10,688 bases of DNA from an uncultured Collinsella sp. (lineage in GTDB: Bacteria; Actinomycetota; Coriobacteriia; Coriobacteriales; Coriobacteriaceae). Both the position numbers and the translations under genes were made by a program. Positions within the stretch are counted from its first letter, which is position 1. Each line of letters starts with the position of its first letter. The DNA lies in the NCBI GenBank assembly GCA_958372035.1, contig CATXML010000028.1, forward strand, positions 1 to 10,688, read 5' to 3'. A model generated the notes under the pieces. The model was given only the letters and a program-made list of their open reading frames with translations. It had not been told where the DNA came from and did no database searches. Of the stretch, positions 1 to 6,212 are shown in pieces.

Positions 1-3000
1 GCACCATCGGCCACGTGACCACCACGGGCTACGGCGAGGCGCTGCTCATCGAGGCCCTCAAGGCTGACTCCGGCGAGATCGAGACCGTTGCGCACCTGCG
101 CGGCGCCAAGGCGTTCCTGCCCGGCGTCGAGTTTATTCTGGACATCGGCGGCCAGGACATGAAGTGCCTGCGCGTCAAGGACGGCGTGATTGAGCACATT
201 ATGCTCAACGAGGCCTGCTCATCGGGCTGCGGCAGCTTTATCGAGAGCTTCGCCGTGTCCATGAACATGGACGTGCGCGCGTTCGCCGATGCCGCCATCC
301 ATGCCAAGGCCCCGGTCGATTTGGGCAGCCGCTGCACGGTCTTTATGAACTCGCGCGTCAAGCAGGCGCAAAAGGAAGGTGCCACGGTGGGCGACATCGC
401 GGCCGGCCTGTCCTATTCCGTCATCAAGAATGCCCTGTTCAAGGTCATTAAGCTGCGCGACCCCAAGGAGATCGGCAGCCAGGTGATCGTTCAGGGCGGC
501 ACCTTTATGTCCGACGCCACGTTGCGCGCGTTTGAGCAGCTCACCGGCGTTCATGCCGTGCGTCCCGACATCGCCGGCTGCATGGGCGCCTATGGTGCGG
601 CCCTGCTCGCCCGCGATCGCGCCGGCGCCGACGGCACCTCGACCATCCTTTCGGCCGAGGACATCGCGCACCTCACCGTGACGCAAAAGCATGTCCGCTG
701 CGGCCGCTGCTCCAACAACTGCCAGCTCACCGTCAACGACTTTGGCGGCGGCAGGCGCTTCATTACCGGTAACCGCTGCGAGAAGGGTGCCGGCCACAAA
801 AAGCAAAAGACCGAGGCGCCCAACCTCTTCAAAAAGAAGAACGATCTGCTCTTTAACCGCGAGGTGCTGAGCCCCGACGAGGCCCCGCGCGGCACCGTCG
901 GCATTCCGCGCGCGCTCAACATGTACGAGAACTACCCCTTCTGGCACGCGTTCTTTACGCGCTTGGGCTTTAGCGTGCAGCTGTCCGACCAGTCGAGCAA
1001 AAAGACCTACCAGGCGGGCATCGAGTCCATGCCGTCCGAGAGCGTGTGCTACCCGGCAAAGATGAGCCACGGCCATGTGATGAACCTTATCGACCGCGAT
1101 GTCGACTTTATCTGGATGCCGTGCGTGCGCTGGGAGCGCAAGGAGGACCCGACGGCCGGTAACTGCTACAACTGCCCCATCGTCATGAGCTACCCCACGG
1201 CGTTGGCGCTCAATATCGATGAGATTCGCGAGCAGAATATCGAGTTCCTGTACCCGTTTGTGCCCTATCATGACAAGACCGAGCTCAAGCGCCGTCTGTA
1301 CCAGGTGCTCGCCGTCGACCGTGTGGCCGACGCTGAGGCCGGACGCGGTCGCGTGCGTGGGCCCAAGATCACGCGCTCCGAGGTCGATGCCGCTGTCAAC
1401 GCCGCCTTTGAGGCCGATGCGCGTTTCCACGAGGACATCCAGACCATGGGCGAGGAGGCTCTTAAGTGGGTCGAGGACCACGGCGGTCACGGCATCGTGC
1501 TCGCCGGTCGTCCCTACCATAACGACCCCGAGATCAACCACGCCCTGCCCGAGCTTATCTCGAGCTTTGGCTTTGCGGTCTTTACCGAGGATTCGCTCGC
1601 GCATCTGGTAAAGCCTGAGCGTCCGATTCGCGTCGTCGACCAGTGGATGTACCACAGCCGCCTGTATGCCGTCGCCCGTTTTGTGACGATGCGCAACGAC
1701 CTGGATCTGATCCAGCTCAATTCCTTCGGCTGTGGCCTGGACGCTCTGACCACCGACCAGGTGCAGGAAATCCTTGAGGCCAGCGGCAAGATCTACACCG
1801 TGCTCAAGATCGACGAGGTGTCCAACCTGGGCGCTGCGCGCATCCGCATCCGCTCGCTCATGGCGGCGCTCAAGGACCAGGAGGCCGAGCGCTTGGCCGA
1901 GGCTACGGCAGCGGGCGAGGCCTACGAGCAGGGCGACGCCGCGCCGGTGGCACCCTCCATGGATGCTCCCGCATTCGCGAGCCGCAAGTACGCGTTCGAG
2001 GCGCAGCGTGAGAGCGCCTCGACCGCATGGCCCAAGGTGCCCTTTACCGAGCAGATGCGCGAGGAGGGTTACACCATCCTGTGCCCGCAGATGGCGCCGA
2101 TCCACTTTGACCTGGTCAAAGAGGTGTTCCGCGGTGCCGGCTACAACCTGGAGCTGCTGCCCTCGACTGACCACGATGCCGTCGAGGCCGGTCTGCGCTA
2201 TGTGAACAACGACATCTGCTATCCGTCGATCCTGGTGACGGGTCAGATCATGGAGGCCATCGAGAGCGGTCGGTACGACCTGTCCAAGACCGCCGTGGTC
2301 ATCAGCCAGACCGGCGGCGGCTGCCGTGCCACCAACTACATCGCGCTTATCCGCAAGGCCCTGCGCGAGAGCGGCCACCCCGAGATTCCGGTGATCTCGC
2401 TTTCGGCCGTGGCGCTGGGCGAGGACAACCCCGGCTTTAAGATTACGCCGGCGATGCTTAAGCAGGCAGTCTACGCGGTGCTCTTTGGCGACGTGATGAT
2501 GCAGATGCTCTATCGTTGCCGCCCGTACGAGGCAACGCCCGGTGCGGCGAACGCACTCTACGAGGAGTACATGGCGCGCGCCCGCAAGCTGGCGCCCAAG
2601 TTCAACAGGCATAACTACACCAAGCTGTGCCGCGAGGCCATCCGCGCGTTCGACTCCATGCCGCTCGTGGGCGAGGGCACCAAGCCGCGCGTGGGCGTGG
2701 TCGGCGAGATCTTGGTCAAGTTCCATCCCACGGCCAACAACCACGTGGTCGACGTTATCGAGCGCGAGGGCTGCGAGGCCGTGGTGCCGGGCCTGCTCGA
2801 CTTCTTCCTGTACTCCATGAGCAACGCCGAGCTGCAGAAGGACGAGCTGGGAAGCTCTCCCACTACGCGCGCGGGCATGCAGGCGCTCATCAAGCTGGTG
2901 GACTGGATGCGCACGCCGGTGGAGGAGATGCTCGAGAAGTCCCGCCGCTTTGAGGCGCCCGAGCGCATCGGCACCATGGCCGACAAGGCCCGCACAGTGC

Positions 3001-3425
3001 TTTCGGTGTGCAACAACATGGGCGAGGGCTGGCTGCTCACGGCCGAGATGCTCGACCTGATCGATCACGGTGCGCCCAACATCATCTGCACGCAGCCCTT
3101 CGCGTGCCTGCCCAATCACGTGGTGGGCAAGGCCGTAATCAAGGAGCTGCGCCGCCAACATCCCGAGAGCAACATCGTCGCGGTGGACTACGACCCCGGC
3201 GCGTCCGAGGTCAACCAGCTCAACCGTATTAAGCTCATGATCAGCGTGGCCAAGGAGAACATGCGCGCCGGTAAGGGCTTTAAGCTCGAGAAGGTGGCGC
3301 CGCTCGCGATGGACGAGGTCACCGGCCAGATGCGTGCTCATGACGGCTGTGTGAGCTGCGGGCCGGCCAGCGAGGAGGCCGTGGCATCGGTCGCCGAGCG
3401 CCTGGGACGCGGCATTAAGAAGTAA
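1..3425 (+). CDS. Acyl-CoA dehydratase activase-like ATPase/iron-sulfur protein, 5'-truncated by window edge
   Basis: The reading frame is open from base 3, so the N-terminus lies outside the window; about 1140 residues are visible and related fused proteins are roughly 1400-1500 aa. Residues are numbered from the GTG at 15. Residues 1-200 are the C-terminal part of a BcrAD/BadFG ASKHA ATPase: phosphate motif DIGGQD (43-48), NEACSSGCG with Cys68, SRCTVF with Cys107, and a QGG nucleotide motif near 160-162. Cys68 and Cys107 are 39 apart, the spacing of the two [4Fe-4S] ligands in the HgdC activator. A Cys patch follows (229, 232, 236, 255), then a DUF2229-type region (about 293-400: CYPAK, MPCVRWE, NCYNC) and two further blocks (about 490-620 and 685-1085) with CYPS, GGGC and TQPFACLP motifs, ending in CVSC. 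Homologues couple ATP hydrolysis to low-potential electron transfer in the cytoplasm. The fused C-terminal part may be its own electron acceptor; the substrate is unknown. The TAA at 3423 is followed by a terminator. Confidence 0.9.
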   Translation, partial: TIGHVTTTGYGEALLIEALKADSGEIETVAHLRGAKAFLPGVEFILDIGGQDMKCLRVKDGVIEHIMLNEACSSGCGSFIESFAVSMNMDVRAFADAAIHAKAPVDLGSRCTVFMNSRVKQAQKEGATVGDIAAGLSYSVIKNALFKVIKLRDPKEIGSQVIVQGGTFMSDATLRAFEQLTGVHAVRPDIAGCMGAYGAALLARDRAGADGTSTILSAEDIAHLTVTQKHVRCGRCSNNCQLTVNDFGGGRRFITGNRCEKGAGHKKQKTEAPNLFKKKNDLLFNREVLSPDEAPRGTVGIPRALNMYENYPFWHAFFTRLGFSVQLSDQSSKKTYQAGIESMPSESVCYPAKMSHGHVMNLIDRDVDFIWMPCVRWERKEDPTAGNCYNCPIVMSYPTALALNIDEIREQNIEFLYPFVPYHDKTELKRRLYQVLAVDRVADAEAGRGRVRGPKITRSEVDAAVNAAFEADARFHEDIQTMGEEALKWVEDHGGHGIVLAGRPYHNDPEINHALPELISSFGFAVFTEDSLAHLVKPERPIRVVDQWMYHSRLYAVARFVTMRNDLDLIQLNSFGCGLDALTTDQVQEILEASGKIYTVLKIDEVSNLGAARIRIRSLMAALKDQEAERLAEATAAGEAYEQGDAAPVAPSMDAPAFASRKYAFEAQRESASTAWPKVPFTEQMREEGYTILCPQMAPIHFDLVKEVFRGAGYNLELLPSTDHDAVEAGLRYVNNDICYPSILVTGQIMEAIESGRYDLSKTAVVISQTGGGCRATNYIALIRKALRESGHPEIPVISLSAVALGEDNPGFKITPAMLKQAVYAVLFGDVMMQMLYRCRPYEATPGAANALYEEYMARARKLAPKFNRHNYTKLCREAIRAFDSMPLVGEGTKPRVGVVGEILVKFHPTANNHVVDVIEREGCEAVVPGLLDFFLYSMSNAELQKDELGSSPTTRAGMQALIKLVDWMRTPVEEMLEKSRRFEAPERIGTMADKARTVLSVCNNMGEGWLLTAEMLDLIDHGAPNIICTQPFACLPNHVVGKAVIKELRRQHPESNIVAVDYDPGASEVNQLNRIKLMISVAKENMRAGKGFKLEKVAPLAMDEVTGQMRAHDGCVSCGPASEEAVASVAERLGRGIKK

Positions 3426-3453
3426 CTGGCCTGCTATGGGCTAGATATGGGAC

Positions 3454-3490
3454 AAACGGGTGGTAGCCGGTACGGCTACCACCCGTTTTT
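3454..3490 (+). terminator. Rho-independent terminator of the activase gene
   Basis: A perfect 14-bp stem (3456-3469 with 3473-3486) closes a 3-base loop and runs directly into five T residues at 3486-3490. Three flanking A residues could pair with the first T residues and extend the stem to 16 bp. It lies about 30 bases after the activase stop codon, so it should end that transcript before the ASST remnant downstream. Confidence 0.93.
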
Positions 3491-3510
3491 GCTGGACATA
3501 TGTTGCGCAA

Positions 3511-4020
3511 ATGACCTTGCTACAGCCTTCCGTGGGCTTGCCCGATTTTTGGGCCGGTCCGGGCTTTGAGGACAAGTTGCTGCGGGCCCAAGGCGATTTT
3601 TCGCTCAACGCAGGCCAGCACAGTTTGACCTATCTGCCAAATGACGAGACGACCGCGATTGGTCGCTACCAGGTGCTGCTATACGACAACAACTTTGGTG
3701 CGGCAGAAAGCTATCCCAAGTTCGACTGGGGCCAGCTGGGCGCCGCGGTAGTGACTGATTACAGCAAGGGCACGCATTCGTTTGGGCGCGTGTTCGCGGT
3801 GGACGAGACCGCACGCACCTACGAGCTCGAGGACCAGATCGCGGTGCCGTTCTCGGGCTACGTCAGCAGTGCGCAGCGCGTCGGCAATTCGAACAGCATG
3901 CTCGTGGCATCGGGCCAGGCCAAGACCTTTACCGAGTACGATCGCTGCGGGCTGCCCATCGCCACCTACGAGATGGAAGCCGAGAAGTACATCTATCGCG
4001 TGTACAAGTACAAGTTGTAG
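3511..4020 (+). pseudogene. C-terminal remnant of an arylsulfate sulfotransferase (ASST) family protein
   Basis: The 169 codons from ATG 3511 read like the C-terminal third of a Gram-positive ASST-family protein (PF05935; full length roughly 500-600 aa). Recognisable pieces are DFSLNAGQHSLTYLP, LLYDNNFG, ARTYELEDQIAVPFSGYVSSAQ, and an ending EKYIYRVYKYKL before TAG. Such enzymes transfer sulfate between phenolic compounds using active-site histidines; only the GQH histidine is present here and the N-terminal propeller blades and any signal peptide are missing. The same frame continues upstream to a GTG at 3460, but that codon lies inside the preceding terminator stem. No Shine-Dalgarno precedes 3511 and no promoter is visible between terminator and ATG. 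I infer a deletion remnant. The retained part has no internal stop, so a recent event or a short expressed protein cannot be excluded. Family assignment is from recognised motifs, not from a search. Confidence 0.72.
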
Positions 4021-4170
4021 CGCTGCGCTTAGGTTTGACCAATAGAGTATGAAAACACGCCGTTCGCCGATGCCCCCTCCGCGAGTGGCAGCCATATGGT
4101 TTGATGTTGGAAACATATGATTGCCGGCAGGCCATAGGTGACGTTCCCCCTGATATCGGAGGTTCCAGGT
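4021..4170. other. Intergenic region before the leader ORF, with an imperfect inverted repeat
   Basis: These 150 bases carry no convincing gene. An imperfect inverted repeat pairs 4093-4102 (CATATGGTTT) with 4111-4119 (AAACATATG) around an 8-base loop, with one unpaired base. It has no T-tract and could be an operator or simply chance. No convincing -35/-10 pair was found, although a promoter for the 4171-4660 unit should lie here, because the upstream gene fragment is cut off by a terminator. Confidence 0.35.
4158..4162 (+). promoter_or_regulatory. Shine-Dalgarno GGAGG of the leader ORF
   Basis: GGAGG sits 8 bases before the ATG at 4171. It is the only strong ribosome-binding site ahead of the 149-aa protein at 4211, whose own ATG has none. 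Ribosomes are therefore likely to load here. Confidence 0.65.
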
Positions 4171-4209
4171 ATGTTTCGCGCTCCGTTAAATAACTATCGG
4201 TTGGGCTAA
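4171..4209 (+). CDS. 12-codon upstream ORF (leader peptide MFRAPLNNYRLG)
   Basis: ATG 4171 to TAA 4207-4209 encodes MFRAPLNNYRLG. It has a good Shine-Dalgarno at the right distance, and its stop ends one base before the ATG at 4211 in another frame (TAACATG). That geometry is typical of translational coupling by termination and re-initiation. There is no run of one amino acid that would suggest classical attenuation. Alternatively it is an accident around a start site that needs no Shine-Dalgarno, or a frameshifted true N-terminus. The second alternative is less likely because the downstream ORF begins with a proper membrane segment. Confidence 0.45.
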   Translation: MFRAPLNNYRLG

Positions 4210-4210
4210 C

Positions 4211-4660
4211 ATGGGTCGCCGTGCTATTTCGATAACCCTTGCAGTGGTCTGCCTGGCTGTGCTCTTGGGCGCTACGGGGCTGTTTGCTATAAGTCGAGAA
4301 ACATCCTATATGCAGGAATGTGCTTCCGAAGGCTTTGCCATTGATGGCTACTATCGGGATGACAAAACGAGTCGGGAAACCCTGGCTTTTCTTGAGGAGG
4401 ACAACTGTCGATGGCAGCTGGTCGACCAAGACGGAATCTGCACAGACGGGCAGTTTAAGCGTACGGATGACCCCAACATCCTGATATTAAAGAAGGAAAA
4501 CGGTGAAGAATTCGGTACGGTCCACGTGGCGTACTTGTCACGCCGACGCGATCAGGGCTTGCTCTACCTTTTTAGAGATACCAGGGTGACCCGTTTTTAT
4601 CTGGTGAGTACCGGTCCGGCGTTTACAGTGGAGTCTGGCGATGTCGATGCGGACAGCTGA
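4211..4660 (+). CDS. Hypothetical membrane-anchored or secreted protein, 149 aa
   Basis: I do not recognise the family. The N-terminus is MGRR followed by one hydrophobic segment (about 5-27), which acts as an uncleaved anchor or a signal peptide; the positive residues place the N-terminus inside the cell. There is no lipobox cysteine. The rest (about 30-149) is a small polar domain with Cys37, Cys66 and Cys77 and alternating hydrophobic stretches (LAFLEEDNCRWQLVD, ILILKK, GTVHVAYLS, LLYLFRD) that suggest a beta-rich fold exposed outside. The tail ESGDVDADS is acidic. The ATG at 4211 lacks its own ribosome site, so expression probably depends on the leader ORF ending one base upstream. It is followed by a hairpin and then a convergent gene, so it appears to be transcribed alone. 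Confidence 0.72.
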   Translation: MGRRAISITLAVVCLAVLLGATGLFAISRETSYMQECASEGFAIDGYYRDDKTSRETLAFLEEDNCRWQLVDQDGICTDGQFKRTDDPNILILKKENGEEFGTVHVAYLSRRRDQGLLYLFRDTRVTRFYLVSTGPAFTVESGDVDADS

Positions 4661-4680
4661 TTCACGGCAATAAATCAGCG

Positions 4681-4715
4681 AGCGGAGCGCGGCCATGGAC
4701 CGCGCCCCGCTATTT
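4681..4715. terminator. Probable terminator hairpin between convergent genes
   Basis: A 12-bp stem with one A-C mismatch pairs 4681-4692 with 4700-4711 around a 7-base loop. It follows the stop at 4660 by about 20 bases on the plus strand. The following tract ATTTGC is short and weak. Read on the minus strand, the same stem lies about 75 bases after the DUF389 stop and is also followed by poor T content, so it may serve either or both genes. Bases 4716-4785 hold only a short GTCACG/CGTGAC inverted repeat (4729-4734 and 4747-4752). Confidence 0.5.
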
Positions 4716-4785
4716 GCTCGTGGCCCGCGTCACGTCTGCGCCATGTCGTGACTCGCGGCTGCGCGCATCCATCCCACGTCGCGTA

Positions 4786-5925
4786 TTACTGCACATCAAA
4801 CTCCACGCGATCGAGCTCGGGCACATTGAGGTCGATGAGCTTGCGGGCTACACGGCGGTCGTGTGCCCCAAGCGCCTCGCTTGTCGTCACGTGGGCGACA
4901 ACCTCGCGCTCGACAAGGCCCTCCTCCTCGCCTTCGGTGGCCGAGGTCTCGACGGCAACGGTGTAATCCTTAAAGCCCGGCAGCACCGCGGCAAGCTCGC
5001 GCGTGGTTTCGGTGACGCCGTAGCCGTCCTGCACGCCGGCCTGTGCCGAGCCAATGGACCCCGCGGTCATAACGATGCAGGGGATGGCAAAGATCACCGT
5101 GCCCACGATGATGCGGCGGCGCACCTTGTGTGACAGCTCATCGACCTCGGCATTTTCCTCGGCGGTCACAATGCCGTCGCCGTTGAGGTCGCGCTTGAGC
5201 GGCACGCGCAAAAGAAGTAGTACGGCTTCGGCCGCCAGCGCGATAAAGACGACGTTGATGCCAAACTCGTAGAGGGCCGAGAGAAACAGCGACCCGCTCG
5301 CGATGGCGATGCCATAGCCCGCCGCGCACAGGGGCGGCATGAGCGCGGTCGCCACGGCCACGCCGGCGATGAGCGTGGCGGGTTCCTGGTCGCGCGAGTT
5401 GCCCAGTCCGCCCGCAAAGCCGCCCGCGAGCGCGACGGCAAGGTCCCACACAGTCGGTGTCGAGTTGTCGATGATGGCGGCCGTGGTGGTGCCAAGGGGC
5501 GAGAGCTTAAAGTACAGCGTGGACGTGATTAGACAAAAGACCATCTGCAGCGCGAGGCCGGCAATCGCCTCGACGGCAATCTCGCGGTCGAGCGTGGCGA
5601 TGCCGTATGCCATGGCAAGGACCGAGCCCATGAGCGGACAGATGAGCATGGCGCCCACGATGGCAATGTCCGAGTCGATATCGAGGCCGATGCTCGCGAT
5701 CAACATGGCAATGATCAGGATGCATAAATGCGAGCCAGTCAGGCGCGCCCCGTTTACAAAGCGCTTGCGAATCACGTGATAGGGTGCGCGACCCTCACGA
5801 ATGTTGAACGCGCGCTTTAGGAAGCGTGTGGCGTTCTCCATGGCCTCGCTATGGGCGGGGCGGATGCCGTGGCGCCGGTGATGGCGTTCGCGTAGTCGCT
5901 TGATCTGTTGTTTGTCGAGCTCCAT
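4786..5925 (-). CDS. DUF389 family multi-pass membrane protein with an EF-hand-like loop
   Basis: 379 aa from ATG 5925, chosen over GTG 5931 because GAGGTGG (5928-5934) sits correctly for the ATG and nothing precedes the GTG. Residues 1-60 are a basic cytoplasmic region. Hydrophobic segments follow at about 67-81, 87-110, 118-139, 159-174, 185-209, 213-239 and 271-291. The block IVGAMLICPLMGSVLAMAYG and the block GVAVATALMPPLCAAGYGIA match the two signature stretches of DUF389 (PF04087). The family's function is unsettled; some members are described only as hydrophobic transport-like proteins. The connector between the sixth and seventh segments contains DLNGDGIVTAEE (246-257), a canonical 12-residue EF-hand loop, flanked by basic residues that place it inside the cell. 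The C-terminal 85 residues form a soluble acidic domain, predicted outside. It is a single gene on this strand, divergent from the surface-protein gene. Confidence 0.88.
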   Translation of the reverse strand: MELDKQQIKRLRERHHRRHGIRPAHSEAMENATRFLKRAFNIREGRAPYHVIRKRFVNGARLTGSHLCILIIAMLIASIGLDIDSDIAIVGAMLICPLMGSVLAMAYGIATLDREIAVEAIAGLALQMVFCLITSTLYFKLSPLGTTTAAIIDNSTPTVWDLAVALAGGFAGGLGNSRDQEPATLIAGVAVATALMPPLCAAGYGIAIASGSLFLSALYEFGINVVFIALAAEAVLLLLRVPLKRDLNGDGIVTAEENAEVDELSHKVRRRIIVGTVIFAIPCIVMTAGSIGSAQAGVQDGYGVTETTRELAAVLPGFKDYTVAVETSATEGEEEGLVEREVVAHVTTSEALGAHDRRVARKLIDLNVPELDRVEFDVQ

Positions 5926-6133
5926 GTCCACCTCGTTCTAGCACGGGCCGCGTTGCGCTTGCTGCTATTACTCTACACCGTGGCAAGTGGAACGAATTTC
6001 GGGACGCGGGGTGGGGCGTCCAGATGACTTTGCCATCATTTAGCAACGCTCGCAAAATGAATCAATCTCAGCTGCATATGTGACGGAACTGTGTCGAAAG
6101 CTGTTGAACAACCGACTTGCCCGCTTTGCCGCA

Positions 6134-6147
6134 TTGTTGCGCAACAA
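6134..6147. promoter_or_regulatory. Perfect 14-bp palindrome, candidate operator
   Basis: TTGTTGCGCAACAA is fully self-complementary and lies 66 bases before the surface-protein ATG, just upstream of a possible -10 (TAGACT, 6167-6172). Its GTTG-N2-CAAC core recurs at 6103-6112, with centres 33 bp apart, close to three helical turns, as expected for two dimers binding one face of the DNA. The binding protein is unknown and chance occurrence is possible. Confidence 0.35.
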
Positions 6148-6200
6148 AGACCGGGAAATGCGGCCCTAGACTCGCGGTAACGCAGATAGCGTTGTGTCGA

Positions 6201-6206
6201 AGGGAG
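6201..6206 (+). promoter_or_regulatory. Shine-Dalgarno AGGGAG deciding the start of the surface-protein gene
   Basis: AGGGAG is 6 bases before ATG 6213. It favours this ATG over the in-frame opening about 32 codons upstream. That upstream stretch would put a cysteine-containing, non-hydrophobic extension in front of a good signal peptide. Confidence 0.8.
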
Positions 6207-6212
6207 TACAAC

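Larger units (their letters stand above)
5932..6212. promoter_or_regulatory. Divergent intergenic region between DUF389 and surface-protein genes
   Basis: These 281 bases must hold both promoters, but no good -35/-10 pair was found on either strand. On the plus strand TAGACT (6167-6172) is a possible -10 without a matching -35. The region has visible symmetry: a GTTG-aa-CAAC dyad at 6103-6112; a perfect 14-bp palindrome TTGTTGCGCAACAA at 6134-6147; an 8-bp inverted repeat at 6128-6135 and 6157-6164; AACGC/GCGTT at 6179-6183 and 6189-6193; and a 9-base direct repeat TGTGTCGAA at 6090-6098 and 6193-6201. Confidence 0.5.

Noticed and set aside
219..3341. Very long open frame on the minus strand inside the activase gene
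   Set aside because: It is a shadow of GC-rich codon use in the plus-strand gene. Its His/Leu/Ala/Arg-rich product shows no domain, and the plus frame has clear family motifs.
3460..3510. GTG at 3460 as the start of the ASST-like frame
   Set aside because: It lies within the terminator stem, has no ribosome site, and the 17 residues it would add look nothing like the family.
4049..4120. 23-codon ORF starting at ATG 4049
   Set aside because: No ribosome site, no recognisable product, and it overlaps an inverted repeat; it is best read as intergenic.
4714..5133. Plus-strand ORF opposite the DUF389 gene
   Set aside because: It runs antisense to the conserved C-terminal part of the DUF389 protein and has no start signal or domain.
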